Shown in pieces: positions 56,633-64,000 of a stretch of 64,000 nucleotides of DNA. The stretch's first letter is position 1. Each line of letters begins with the position of its first letter. Source of the DNA: Lentibacillus sp. Marseille-P4043 (GTDB taxonomy: Bacteria; Bacillota; Bacilli; Bacillales; Amphibacillaceae); contig NZ_LT984884.1 of assembly GCF_900258515.1 (NCBI RefSeq), positions 2,079,352 to 2,143,351 on the forward strand. Reading direction: 5' to 3'. The translations under genes were made by a program, and so were the position numbers. The notes under the pieces are model-generated. The model did no database searches. It had not been told where the DNA came from and was given only the letters and a program-made list of their open reading frames with translations.

Positions 56633-56974
56633 ATGAAACGGGATTGGAATTTGGTGTTTATTGCTGGTTTGTTTGAAATTGGTTGGGTTGTTGGTTTAAA
56701 ACATGCTTACAATCTTGGAACATGGGTATTAACGGCAATTGCGATATATGCAAGTATGCACTTTTTAATTGTCGCTTCTAAAAAATTACCAGTAGGAACG
56801 ACCTATGCAGTATTCACTGGAATGGGGACTGCTGGAACCGTTATTTTTGATTTAACTGTATTTGGAGAACCATTTAATAGTATGAAAGTATTTTTAATTC
56901 TATTATTATTGTGCGGCGTAATTGGCCTTAAAATGATTACCGAAGAACCGGAGAATGAAGGTGAACATGAATGA
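56633..56974 (+). CDS. gdnC: SMR-family guanidinium exporter subunit GdnC (YkkC)
   Basis: The 113-residue protein has four helices, the conserved Glu in LFEIGWVVGLKHA, and LPVGTTYAVFTGMGTAGTVI, and it is close to B. subtilis YkkC (112 residues). With YkkD it exports guanidinium in exchange for protons. AGGGGG lies before the ATG at a spacing near 10. The operon is coupled to the riboswitch type that responds to guanidine, though an element separates them. Confidence 0.93.
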   Translation: MKRDWNLVFIAGLFEIGWVVGLKHAYNLGTWVLTAIAIYASMHFLIVASKKLPVGTTYAVFTGMGTAGTVIFDLTVFGEPFNSMKVFLILLLLCGVIGLKMITEEPENEGEHE

Positions 56975-57288
56975 TGGCGTGGTTTTATTTGATAATTGCT
57001 GGTGCTGGTGAAGTTATTGGTGTAACAGGAATAAATAAGGTAAACAAAGAAAAAAATCTGAATGCTTTTGTAACGCTGTTTGGCGGATTTATCATGAGTT
57101 TTATTTTCTTATCCATTGCTATGGAGTCATTACCGATGAGCACAGCCTATGCTGTTTGGACAGGGATGGGGACAATTGGCAGTGCACTCGTTGGCATGTT
57201 TGTTTACGGGGAGTCGAAAGATTGGCGCAGGATTCTATTTATTGGTATGATTCTTTCCGCAGCTGTAGGCTTGAAGCTAATCTCTTAA
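56971..57288 (+). CDS. gdnD: SMR-family guanidinium exporter subunit GdnD (YkkD)
   Basis: The 105-residue protein matches YkkD in length and motifs: conserved Glu in IIAGAGEVIGVTGINK and LPMSTAYAVWTGMGTIGSALVG. It overlaps the gdnC stop (ATGA), so the two subunits of the heterodimer are made together. It ends 70 bp before the VLRF1 gene with no terminator between. Confidence 0.93.
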   Translation: MMAWFYLIIAGAGEVIGVTGINKVNKEKNLNAFVTLFGGFIMSFIFLSIAMESLPMSTAYAVWTGMGTIGSALVGMFVYGESKDWRRILFIGMILSAAVGLKLIS

Positions 57289-57358
57289 TATATGTTTATG
57301 ATAAAGTGATTTCGGTTACACATAACTAACCAACTGTTAAAAGGAGTGCCGATATCAT

Positions 57359-58162
57359 ATGGAACTAATTGAAGAAATGGAAAAGTTGGAGAAAGTAAGA
57401 AAAGATAATACGAATAAAGTATTCACAATGTATTTGAATACAGATCCATCTGATCCAGAGCAACAAGGTGGGGAATGGAAAATACATTTTAAAAACGGAT
57501 TGCAAAATTTTGAACACTATCTCGAGGAAGATGAAAATAAAGAGGAGTTAAAAAACTTTCAGCAGATTAGGCAAAAAGTAGAAAGATTTGTACGCGGCAA
57601 TGAACAAAACTTTCGTAAAGGGATTATTCTCTTTGCGACTGCCGATGAAGAGGTATGGTTTGCCGAACGTGTACAAATGCGCTTGAAAACGGAATTCTTC
57701 TGGGGGAGTATTCCAGTTTTAGATCAGTTTAACCGGTTATACCAATCTTTTCCGAAATCGGGGCTTATTCTTGTACAACAGGATCAAGTGAAAGTCATCG
57801 AAGCTGAGATTGGTGAAATTACTGATACTGCTTACTATGAACTAGATATCGAAACGGATCATTGGCGACAATTTACTGGTCCTCATAAAGCAGATGCATC
57901 AATGGGGAAAGGTGGTAAAAGCTTGAAACAAGAAGATTTCCAGGATCGGTATGAAGCTAATAAGCAAAGATGGTATAAAAGTATTGCACCTAAATTGGAC
58001 AAGCGTGCCAAGGATAATGGATGGGAAGAAATTTACATTGTTGGCGGATCGGATGCCTCCTGGGAAATAAAGGCACAAATGAACAAGTCTGTTGATCAAG
58101 TGATTCAAAAAAATTTGCTAGAACAAGAAGAATCCAAAGTGCTGGAGGATGTGTTTGGTTAA
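57359..58162 (+). CDS. VLRF1-type bacterial aeRF1 release factor-like protein
   Basis: The 267-residue protein resembles the baeRF family 10/VLRF1 group related to eukaryotic eRF1 and Vms1. The N-terminal part has VFTMYLNTDPSDP; the loop with GKGGKSLKQEDFQDRYEANK corresponds to the catalytic Gly-Gly-x-x-Gln type loop of Vms1-like peptidyl-tRNA hydrolases; the C-terminal part has IYIVGGSDAS. It may release nascent chains from blocked ribosomes. It could be co-transcribed with gdnCD. Family call is good, biochemical role inferred. Confidence 0.75.
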   Translation: MELIEEMEKLEKVRKDNTNKVFTMYLNTDPSDPEQQGGEWKIHFKNGLQNFEHYLEEDENKEELKNFQQIRQKVERFVRGNEQNFRKGIILFATADEEVWFAERVQMRLKTEFFWGSIPVLDQFNRLYQSFPKSGLILVQQDQVKVIEAEIGEITDTAYYELDIETDHWRQFTGPHKADASMGKGGKSLKQEDFQDRYEANKQRWYKSIAPKLDKRAKDNGWEEIYIVGGSDASWEIKAQMNKSVDQVIQKNLLEQEESKVLEDVFG

Positions 58163-58167
58163 GGTAA

Positions 58168-58208
58168 AGAGGATGTAAAAGCCAAATTGGCTTTTACATC
58201 CTCTTTGT
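58168..58208. terminator. Bidirectional terminator between the VLRF1 gene and galU
   Basis: AAGAGGATGTAAAAGCCAA and its complement form a very long perfect stem, with T-runs both ways. Confidence 0.92.
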
Positions 58209-58213
58209 TCTTC

Positions 58214-59095
58214 TTATTTCAAAATGCTTTTCTCATTATCTAATATTCTATTGATTCCTTTGATAACATCTTCTTTAATAACCGGGTTGCGAATAGCCAT
58301 TTCAAGTGTTGTCAAGACAAATCCAAGCTTTTCTCCAACATCATAACGATTCCCCTCGAAATTATATGCAAGGACACCGTGACGTTTATTCAGCATTTGT
58401 ATAGCATCGGTAAGTTGAATTTCTCCTCCGGCGCCAATTTCATGTCGGTCCAAAAATTGGAAGATCTCGGGTGTTAACACATAACGGCCCAGAATAGCTA
58501 AATTGGAAGGAGCATTGTCTTTTGGTTTTTCAACAAAGCAATTGACTTGGTACAATCGCCCTTCACATCCGTTTGGGTCAATGATACCATAACGGTGGGT
58601 TTCATTTTCAGGAACTTCTTGAACACCAATCACAGATGATCCAGTTGTTTCATATTGAGCGATGATTTGCTTTATGCAAGGTGTATCTGCTTGGACAATA
58701 TCGTCACCTAAAAGGACTGCAAATGGTTCTTCCCCAATAAATTTTCTGGCACACCAGACAGCATGCCCGAGTCCTTTTGGTTCTTTTTGCCGAATGTAAT
58801 GAATATCAACACTAGCTGAATCACGAACCTTTTGTAGTAAATCGAACTTTTCTTTTTGAATCAGATTTTCTTCTAATTCAAAACTGTGGTCAAAGTGGTC
58901 TTCAATTGCACGTTTACCTTTTCCGGTTACAATAATGATATCTTCAATTCCTGCTTCAACGGCTTCTTCCACAATGTACTGAATGGTTGGCTTATCTACA
59001 ATAGGCAGCATTTCTTTGGGCATCGCTTTTGTTGCTGGTAAGAAACGGGTACCTAATCCTGCTGCTGGAATAATCGCTTTCCGTACTTTTTTCAA
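58214..59095 (-). CDS. galU: UTP-glucose-1-phosphate uridylyltransferase
   Basis: The 293-residue enzyme makes UDP-glucose from UTP and glucose-1-phosphate, for glycolipids, teichoic acids or capsule. It has the nucleotide-binding start [47 protein letters not shown] and CFVEKP-type NCFVEKPKD. It starts at TTG with GGGGGGA upstream. It is called gtaB in B. subtilis. The 59096-59334 gap upstream is AT-rich and shows no feature I can support. Confidence 0.96.
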   Translation of the reverse strand: MKKVRKAIIPAAGLGTRFLPATKAMPKEMLPIVDKPTIQYIVEEAVEAGIEDIIIVTGKGKRAIEDHFDHSFELEENLIQKEKFDLLQKVRDSASVDIHYIRQKEPKGLGHAVWCARKFIGEEPFAVLLGDDIVQADTPCIKQIIAQYETTGSSVIGVQEVPENETHRYGIIDPNGCEGRLYQVNCFVEKPKDNAPSNLAILGRYVLTPEIFQFLDRHEIGAGGEIQLTDAIQMLNKRHGVLAYNFEGNRYDVGEKLGFVLTTLEMAIRNPVIKEDVIKGINRILDNEKSILK

Positions 59096-59334
59096 TTCAA
59101 TCCCCCCTATGTTGCATGTTGAAATAAACCGTAAATCGTGTATGAGGTCTATGTTGGATAAAATTGCTAAGAACTTGAGAAGTCTAAATTAATCACAATT
59201 GTTCCTTCGTGCGTTTTAAAACATAAATAATAGACTTTGTTTCTTATAACGAACAATTAAATGATAATATGTAATGTTTAATTTGTAAACCCTTTTTGAA
59301 AATTACTTTTGTAGTGATGAAAATCCGTTTCAAT

Positions 59335-59367
59335 AAAAGAGGAACTAAATTCAGCTTTAGTTCCTCT
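59335..59367 (-). terminator. Terminator after the small membrane protein gene
   Basis: AGAGGAACTAA and TTAGTTCCTCT form an 11-bp stem; on the minus strand it is followed by TTTTATTG. Confidence 0.75.
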
Positions 59368-59379
59368 GCAATGATTATC

Positions 59380-59580
59380 CTAGAAAAAACCCTGATCCAT
59401 ATTTTGTTTTACCTGATCTTTAAAGCTTTCTGCATAAATTCTTTCCGATTGACTGATGTTACTGTCGTCTCGGTTTTCGAAGTCTAGTTTTTTCCCTCTC
59501 CGTTTTGCAATTAAATCAACAATTACTGCGAATACAATTAGTCCACCGAACATTATTAAGATAAAAATACCGGCACTCAA
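59380..59580 (-). CDS. Small single-span membrane protein, unknown function
   Basis: The 66-residue protein starts at TTG with GGAGGGG five bases upstream. One helix (GIFILIMFGGLIVFAVIVDL) is followed by a basic KRRGKK stretch and a polar, charged tail. I do not recognise the family. It is transcribed in the same direction as the crcB genes 80 bp upstream and may be a single-gene unit. Confidence 0.7.
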   Translation of the reverse strand: MSAGIFILIMFGGLIVFAVIVDLIAKRRGKKLDFENRDDSNISQSERIYAESFKDQVKQNMDQGFF

Positions 59581-59662
59581 GGAGACCCCTCCTATCGTAA
59601 GAATATTTTCCTTTACTTATATGTACGAATGAAAACAGAAAAAGTTTCAGAAAAGTTCTAGA

Positions 59663-60001
59663 TCATACTATAATCAAATAAACAAACAAAAACGATACCG
59701 CTAGTGAGCCGGTAATATACCTGGTAGCTGACCAATATTTTTTATCAAGAATCAGTTGTAATGTTTCATTGCCAAATGTGGAAAATGTTGTGTAGGCCCC
59801 ACAAAACCCAGTACCGAGAAGAGCCCACATCCATTCAGTGAGTGAACCATTCATTTGGAAATAGACTATAGTAGCTAGCAAGATTGACCCGGAAATGTTT
59901 GCAACCCACGTACCAATCAAATGCTTATTAGCTTTTACCGAAATGTAAAAGCGAAGCATACTGCCAAAAAAACCACCTAACGCTACGAAAAGAAAACTCA
60001 T
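59663..60001 (-). CDS. crcB: Fluoride channel CrcB/Fluc, subunit 2
   Basis: The 112-residue protein has four helices and the Fluc signatures GGFFGSMLRFYIS, WVANISGS and GTGFCGAYTTFSTFGNET (fluoride-pathway Phe and Thr residues and the central sodium site). It lies 2 bp after the other crcB gene. Such pairs form antiparallel heterodimers that let fluoride leave the cell. Confidence 0.93.
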   Translation of the reverse strand: MSFLFVALGGFFGSMLRFYISVKANKHLIGTWVANISGSILLATIVYFQMNGSLTEWMWALLGTGFCGAYTTFSTFGNETLQLILDKKYWSATRYITGSLAVSFLFVYLIIV

Positions 60002-60003
60002 GA

Positions 60004-60390
60004 TTAAACCTCTCTTTCCCTAGCTGACATAAAGCCAAGATAACAATAACCTAACCCGCCAAATATACTGACAAAAATATAAATGAATGATTGAAATTGA
60101 TTTGATTGCCATAACTCAATAGTTTCCACTGCAAAGGTAGAAAAAGTGGTGAATGCCCCAATTATACCAGTGCCAAGTGCTGTGAAGAGTTCGGGTGATA
60201 ACTTCTGCTTTATTGTTCGCTGGTTTAGTAAAAAGCTCAACAAATAGCATCCGATCAAATTGGCAATTAATGTAGCATAAGGGAATCCACCATTAGTAGG
60301 AAATAACAGCGATATACCGTACCTGCCAATTGCTCCAAACATACCACCAATACCAACAGCTAGATAAAGTCGAAAAGTATTTGTCTTCAC
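60004..60390 (-). CDS. crcB: Fluoride channel CrcB/Fluc, subunit 1
   Basis: The 128-residue protein has four helices with GGMFGAIGRYGIS, TLIANLIGCYLLSFL and GTGIIGAFTTFSTFAVET. Its start overlaps the zur stop as ATGA, which places the fluoride channel genes in the zinc-uptake operon. No fluoride riboswitch is visible, as the region upstream is coding. Confidence 0.93.
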   Translation of the reverse strand: MKTNTFRLYLAVGIGGMFGAIGRYGISLLFPTNGGFPYATLIANLIGCYLLSFLLNQRTIKQKLSPELFTALGTGIIGAFTTFSTFAVETIELWQSNQFQSFIYIFVSIFGGLGYCYLGFMSAREREV

Positions 60391-60800
60391 GCTGTTCTAC
60401 ACTCCGGACATTGGCCGTAAATTTCAAATTTATGCCCCTCAATCCGATAGTTTTTTAATGAATTTGTGACCTCTTCCATTGGGCAAACATCAATTTCCTT
60501 TGTCTTGCCGCAATATTTACAAATAAAATGGTGATGATGATAATGTGTGCAGCTAATGCGAAATAGTTTTTCACCATTCAATTCAGTTGTTTCTAAAATA
60601 CCAACATCATTAAATAAATGAAGATTTCGGTACACCGTATCAAAACTGATCCCTGGATATGTTGGTTCCATGTAAGCAATTAATTCCTTCGCCGTACGAT
60701 AACCGTCAGCCTTGGTGAAGAATGTAATGATATCTTCACGTTTTTTTGTTGTTTTGTAGTTGTGCTCTTTTAATTTCTGGATAGCTTCTTCACGTTTCAT
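60387..60800 (-). CDS. zur: Zinc uptake regulator Zur (Fur family)
   Basis: The 137-residue protein has a winged-helix domain (TTKKREDIITFF, GISFDTVYRNLHLFNDVGIL), a His-rich segment (CTHYHHHHFICKYCGKTKEI) and two CxxC pairs (CKYC, CPEC) that hold a structural zinc. It is close in pattern to B. subtilis Zur, including SFDTxYRNL and GHKFEIYGxCPxC. It should repress znuACB and itself when zinc is plentiful, through the two boxes before znuA. It overlaps the znuB 3' end by 11 bp. Confidence 0.93.
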   Translation of the reverse strand: MKREEAIQKLKEHNYKTTKKREDIITFFTKADGYRTAKELIAYMEPTYPGISFDTVYRNLHLFNDVGILETTELNGEKLFRISCTHYHHHHFICKYCGKTKEIDVCPMEEVTNSLKNYRIEGHKFEIYGQCPECRTA

Positions 60801-61644
60801 TTGAATACCCTCTTCCCTTAAAGCGAAATTTTTTCATACCGATAGAAATGAGCAAAATGAAAATAGAAACAAGAACGATTGTACCACCAGGTGGAATGCT
60901 AAAGTAATAACCGGTTATTAATCCTAGAACAACACTTAGTTCGCCAAAAACAATTGATAAAATCATCGTTTGTTTAAACCCCTTCGCAATCCGTATGCTA
61001 GCCGCTACTGGTAGCGTCATTAATGCGGAAACAAGTAATACACCGACAATCCGGATGGAAGCTGCGATAACAAGTGCCGTTAGGATGATAAAAAGCAAAT
61101 GAATACTTTTTGCGTGAATTCCGGATACTTTTGCGTGTTCTTCATCAAATGACAATGTAAATAATTCTTTATAAAATAAAAAGATGATGATTAATACAAA
61201 AATGGATATTCCCAATATTGTATAAAAGTCCGTTTGACTAACTGCCGAGACGGAACCAAATAAATAGTTAAATAGCTCTGTATTAAAACCATTTGCAAGC
61301 GAAATGAAAATCACGCTTAATCCTACCCCACCAGATAAAATAATCGGTATTGCCAGTTCTTGATATGCTTTGTAAACACCACGAAGTTTTTCAACTAAAA
61401 TAGAGCCAAACACGGAAAATGCCATACCTCCATAAAGCGGAGAGATAAGGGTTGTGGTAAATGTTTTTTCCATTAACAAGCCAAAAGCTATTCCGGCAAG
61501 TGTAACATGTGACAAGGCATCGGCAATCATGGACAGGCGTCTGACAACAATAAATGTACCAAGTAATGGAGCAATTACACCAATCAGGAGGCCAGTTAAA
61601 AAGGTGTTTCTAAGAAAATCGTATTCTAAAATATCTGCTAACAT
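60790..61644 (-). CDS. znuB: Zinc ABC transporter permease
   Basis: The ATG at 61642-61644 (MLADILEYDFLRNTF) follows GGAGG. The 284-residue ABC-3 permease has about eight helices and MIADALSHVTLAGIAFGLL as the family motif, with SFDEEHAKVSGIHA as coupling region. It is more like ZnuB/AdcB permeases than the Mn permease at 27636. It works with the ATPase encoded just upstream. Confidence 0.93.
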   Translation of the reverse strand: MLADILEYDFLRNTFLTGLLIGVIAPLLGTFIVVRRLSMIADALSHVTLAGIAFGLLMEKTFTTTLISPLYGGMAFSVFGSILVEKLRGVYKAYQELAIPIILSGGVGLSVIFISLANGFNTELFNYLFGSVSAVSQTDFYTILGISIFVLIIIFLFYKELFTLSFDEEHAKVSGIHAKSIHLLFIILTALVIAASIRIVGVLLVSALMTLPVAASIRIAKGFKQTMILSIVFGELSVVLGLITGYYFSIPPGGTIVLVSIFILLISIGMKKFRFKGRGYSNET

Positions 61645-61657
61645 ATTCTTTCCTCCA

Positions 61658-62416
61658 TTATGAATGATCGTGTGTAACAATATTTATTGGGTACCCGTAA
61701 AATTGTGACAAATCTCGTTCTGATAAAGATGCGTATTCTTTCGGATTTCCATGAAAATGCAATGTTTTGTTTAGGCAAACAATGTCTGTTGCATACTCTG
61801 TCATTATTCCCGTGTCATGTGTAACTAATAGTAATGCGATCCCTTGTTCTTGGTTTAACTGATGAAGAATCTCATAAAACCGCTTTACATTTTCCGCATC
61901 AACCCCAACCGTAGGCTCGTCCAAGATAAGAAGCTCTGGATCATTTACCAGCGATCTGGCAATAAACACGCGTTGCTGTTGTCCACCAGATAAGTCGCCA
62001 ATATTTTGATGGACATAATCTCCCATGCCAACTTGATTTATCGCTTGTACAATTTTTTCTTTGTGCTGTTTTTTGAAAAACTTTAAGTAACCAATTTTGG
62101 CTGTAAGTCCCATTGATACAACTTCAAATACAGTAGCAGGAAAACCTTTATTGAATGAGTTGGATTTTTGAGAAACGAAGCCAATTCGATCCCAATCATG
62201 AAATTTTTCGATTGGTTTACCAAAAAGCGAGATTGTACCAGTAGCAGGTTTTATTAATCCAAGAATTAATTTAATTAACGTCGATTTACCACCACCGTTT
62301 GGACCAACTAATCCCATAAATGCGCCTTGTGGTAATTCAAAGTTAATATGGTCCAATGCTTCTTTTTTGTCATATGTGTAATGAATATTTTTCATTATGA
62401 TGACTGATTTTGACAT
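61658..62416 (-). CDS. znuC: Zinc ABC transporter ATP-binding protein
   Basis: The ATG at 62414-62416 is preceded by AGAAGGTG at 6 bases; the GTG at 62425 overlaps that site. The 252-residue ATPase has Walker A (GPNGGGKST), signature (LSGGQQQRVFIARSL), Walker B (LLILDEPTVGVD) and switch His (LVTHDTG). It energises zinc import. Confidence 0.94.
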   Translation of the reverse strand: MSKSVIIMKNIHYTYDKKEALDHINFELPQGAFMGLVGPNGGGKSTLIKLILGLIKPATGTISLFGKPIEKFHDWDRIGFVSQKSNSFNKGFPATVFEVVSMGLTAKIGYLKFFKKQHKEKIVQAINQVGMGDYVHQNIGDLSGGQQQRVFIARSLVNDPELLILDEPTVGVDAENVKRFYEILHQLNQEQGIALLLVTHDTGIMTEYATDIVCLNKTLHFHGNPKEYASLSERDLSQFYGYPINIVTHDHS

Positions 62417-62430
62417 ATATTTCACCTTCT

Positions 62431-63369
62431 TTAGTTTGTAGCTTGATCAAGTACACTTAAATTGTGTTTCATCAGGGATAAATAATCCTCGTTATTTTCG
62501 ATATCATTTTCAGTTAAGACCGATAAATTATGAATATAGAGTACGGTGGCGCCAAGTTGTTTCTGTATGATTTCCGCGACCTGATCTGATGTGTTTTGTT
62601 CAAACAGAATATAGTTAAGATTGTATCTCTCCGCCTGATCGATAATGGTGATTAAATCTCTTTGTGATGGTTCATCATTTGATGTTAATCCTTTTATAGC
62701 TAGTTGTTCGATGCCATATCGTTCTTCCCAATAGCCATAGGCAGCATGGGATACAAGTATTTTTTTATTTTCTTTATCCTGCAATGTTTTTTTGAAACTG
62801 TTATCTAATGCCAACAAATCCCTTTTTAGCTTGTTAAAATTTTTTGTATATTGTTCTGCTTTGTTCGGATCTAAATGGATTAATTCCTTTTTTATTAAAT
62901 TTGCCATATCCAACATTCTTAATGGATCAAGCCATATGTGCGGATTATGGTCACCATGGTGATGTCCATCGTCTGTATGATGTTCCTTCTTATTACCGTC
63001 TTCTGACATATGGAAAAGTTCCTTGTGTTTTCCAAGTTCAACTAATTGAACATCCTCAGGTTCCAAAGCATCTGCAGCGCTTTCTGCAAAACCTTCCATG
63101 CCAGCACCTAAATAAATGAAGGCATCACTTGAAGCGATGGACGTCATCACTTTTGTAGTGGGTTCATACGTATGCGCATCGACACCGGGAGGGTAAACAG
63201 ATTTTGCTTTAACAGTTTCGCCGCCGATTCTCTCAACGGCGTATTGTATTGGATAAATGGATGTGTATATCGTTAAACCTTCATTACTATTTTCCTTGGA
63301 AGATTTACAACCGGAGATGATTAGGGAAAAAAGTAGTATAAAGGAAATGATAATTGTATATCGTTTCAA
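62431..63369 (-). CDS. znuA: Zinc-binding lipoprotein ZnuA/AdcA
   Basis: The 312-residue protein starts at TTG with GGAGGA upstream and has a lipoprotein signal (IIISFILLFSLIISGC). Zinc ligands are His in GVDAHTYEP, His in NPHIWLDP and His in LVSHAAYGYW; the last is a Glu in the Mn-type protein at 28512. A His-rich loop (HHTDDGHHHGDH) before NPHIW is typical of zinc proteins. It is the first gene of the znuACB-zur-crcB2 operon. Confidence 0.94.
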   Translation of the reverse strand: MKRYTIIISFILLFSLIISGCKSSKENSNEGLTIYTSIYPIQYAVERIGGETVKAKSVYPPGVDAHTYEPTTKVMTSIASSDAFIYLGAGMEGFAESAADALEPEDVQLVELGKHKELFHMSEDGNKKEHHTDDGHHHGDHNPHIWLDPLRMLDMANLIKKELIHLDPNKAEQYTKNFNKLKRDLLALDNSFKKTLQDKENKKILVSHAAYGYWEERYGIEQLAIKGLTSNDEPSQRDLITIIDQAERYNLNYILFEQNTSDQVAEIIQKQLGATVLYIHNLSVLTENDIENNEDYLSLMKHNLSVLDQATN

Positions 63370-63402
63370 CGTTGTGTCCTCCTGAATTTTAATGCAAGAA
63401 AT

Positions 63403-63449
63403 ATCTTACCGTAATGATTCCGATTTGTAAATAGTAATGATTCCGATTC
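63403..63449 (-). promoter_or_regulatory. Promoter with two Zur boxes upstream of znuA
   Basis: On the minus strand, TTTACA (63426-63431) and TAAGAT (63403-63408) are 17 bp apart. AAATCGGAATCATTACGGT (63408-63426) fills the spacer and GAATCGGAATCATTACTAT (63431-63449) lies just upstream. Both match the Bacillus Zur box (AAATCGTAAT-N-ATTACGATTT) and are direct repeats 23 bp apart. Confidence 0.8.
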
Positions 63450-63599
63450 TCCTGATTAGGCTATACAGCACGCTAACAAAGTGAGCATCTTGTTAAGTAT
63501 AACTCAACTTTCGCAGCGTGAAATAGACAAATAAGCCTTGGTAAAATGTGGGAGTATGTATATTCATTACTCAAGTTGACTTGGATTAATCACATTTAA

Positions 63600-64000
63600 A
63601 CAAGTTGTGACTGCTGGACTCTTTTCTATAAGTACAGCATTTCCCACCGTCTGGGATCGCTCCGGGTGGACGCTTTCCGCGGGCACGGCCTCAGCCTCCT
63701 CGGAAGAAAACCACTTCCTGCGGGGTCTTCGGACACGTGCTGGGGCTGCGCTAACTCGCCCCACCGAAAACCATTGTTCCCGCAGGAGTCACCACCCTCC
63801 ACTCACCCAGACTAGTAAAGCGGAAGAATGTTGCTCGGTAGAACACATACTACTACAGTTAATGGTAGTAAATGCAAAACCAGTGGAGGAAATACGCGGA
63901 GACTCCTGGGGGAGGAAAGGCCTAGGTGAGACCCCGCAGTGCGTTAGCACGAGGAGGCTCAGCAGCCGCCCCCGGAAAGCGTAGTGTATTTCCGGAACGG
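63600..64000 (-). mobile_element. Second copy of the GC-rich MITE-like element, inverted, cut by right edge
   Basis: The block from 63612 onward is the reverse complement of the element at 55934. It shares CTTTTCTATAAGTAC, CTTTCCGCGGGCACGGCCTC, GGGGTCTTCGGACACGTGCT, the centre with ACTAGTAAAG and TAGAACACATAC, and the second arm ending TGTATTTCCGGAACGG at the edge. It lacks about 90 bp present in one arm of the first copy and its outer left end has diverged. The open frames in it are not credible genes. The 63450-63600 stretch holds nothing I can name. Confidence 0.75.

Noticed and set aside
55943..56676. Open frames of 60-107 residues in the GC-rich element, and similar ones at 63567-63984
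   Set aside because: They follow GC-rich palindromic repeats, overlap each other on both strands and differ between the two copies.
60391..60450. Fluoride riboswitch before the crcB genes
   Set aside because: The upstream region is the zur coding sequence and I found no match to the conserved fluoride aptamer segments.

Overview
The window looks like a chromosome segment of a low-GC Gram-positive member of the Bacillaceae, closest in feel to Oceanobacillus, Virgibacillus or Lentibacillus. The reasons are the cggR-gapA-pgk-tpiA-gpmI-eno glycolytic cluster, the secG-esterase-rnr-smpB-ssrA cluster, a LiaIHFSR-type envelope stress operon, Bacillus-type CggR, Zur, MntR and guanidine control sites, strong GGAGG ribosome binding sites with frequent TTG/GTG starts, and intergenic repeats typical of these genera. 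It is mostly core chromosome; I see no prophage, transposase gene or CRISPR array.

Layout. 1-8.5 kb (minus strand): a two-component pair cut by the left edge, then an oligopeptide ABC operon in D-F-A-B-C order with a downstream DUF6305-like gene. 8.7-10.4 kb: tRNA-Arg(CCG), a UbiA/MenA-type prenyltransferase and a CopD-like membrane protein behind an apparent Fnr-activated promoter. 10.5-18.2 kb: a decayed remnant of the sigma-54 gene, a glutaredoxin, and the CggR-controlled lower glycolysis genes. 18.3-23.2 kb: nucleoside hydrolase, nitroreductase, a 20-bp tandem-repeat array, ptsI without ptsH, and a lipase. 23.3-30.5 kb: secG, carboxylesterase, RNase R, an MntR-type manganese ABC operon, smpB and tmRNA. 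30.7-37 kb: hydrolase, AhpD-like protein, TetR regulator, orphan SinI-like protein, M42 peptidase, MntA-HepT toxin-antitoxin pair, flavin monooxygenase. 37.2-42.8 kb: lia operon, NlpC/P60 endopeptidase, PilZ protein. 43-46 kb: a tiny zinc-ribbon protein and the glyoxylate shunt aceBA, with four copies of a 12-bp palindrome. 46.2-55.8 kb: second nitroreductase, second repeat array, BCCT osmolyte transporter, YitT, CNNM/CorC-type protein, BdbCD, MoxR-DUF58-DUF4129 operon. 55.8-64 kb: guanidine-I riboswitch and gdnCD exporter genes separated by a 0.67-kb insertion, VLRF1-type release factor, galU, and a zinc operon (znuACB-zur) that runs into two fluoride-channel genes.

How the genes fit together. 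The core sections serve central carbon flow (glycolysis, PTS, glyoxylate shunt), metal balance (separate Mn and Zn importers with their own operators), envelope stress and oxidative folding, and ribosome rescue (smpB, ssrA, rnr, VLRF1).

The most interesting part is intergenic. I see a family of MITE-like elements with inverted ends (G-A/G-C/T-TGTTT type) and two kinds of interior: 20-bp tandem arrays (at 20.0 and 47.0 kb) and a GC-rich double-armed palindrome (at 55.9-56.6 kb and, inverted, from 63.6 kb to the right edge). One copy has a perfect 9-bp target duplication and sits between a guanidine riboswitch and the genes it should control. All functional calls are from reading the sequence; nothing was searched against a database.
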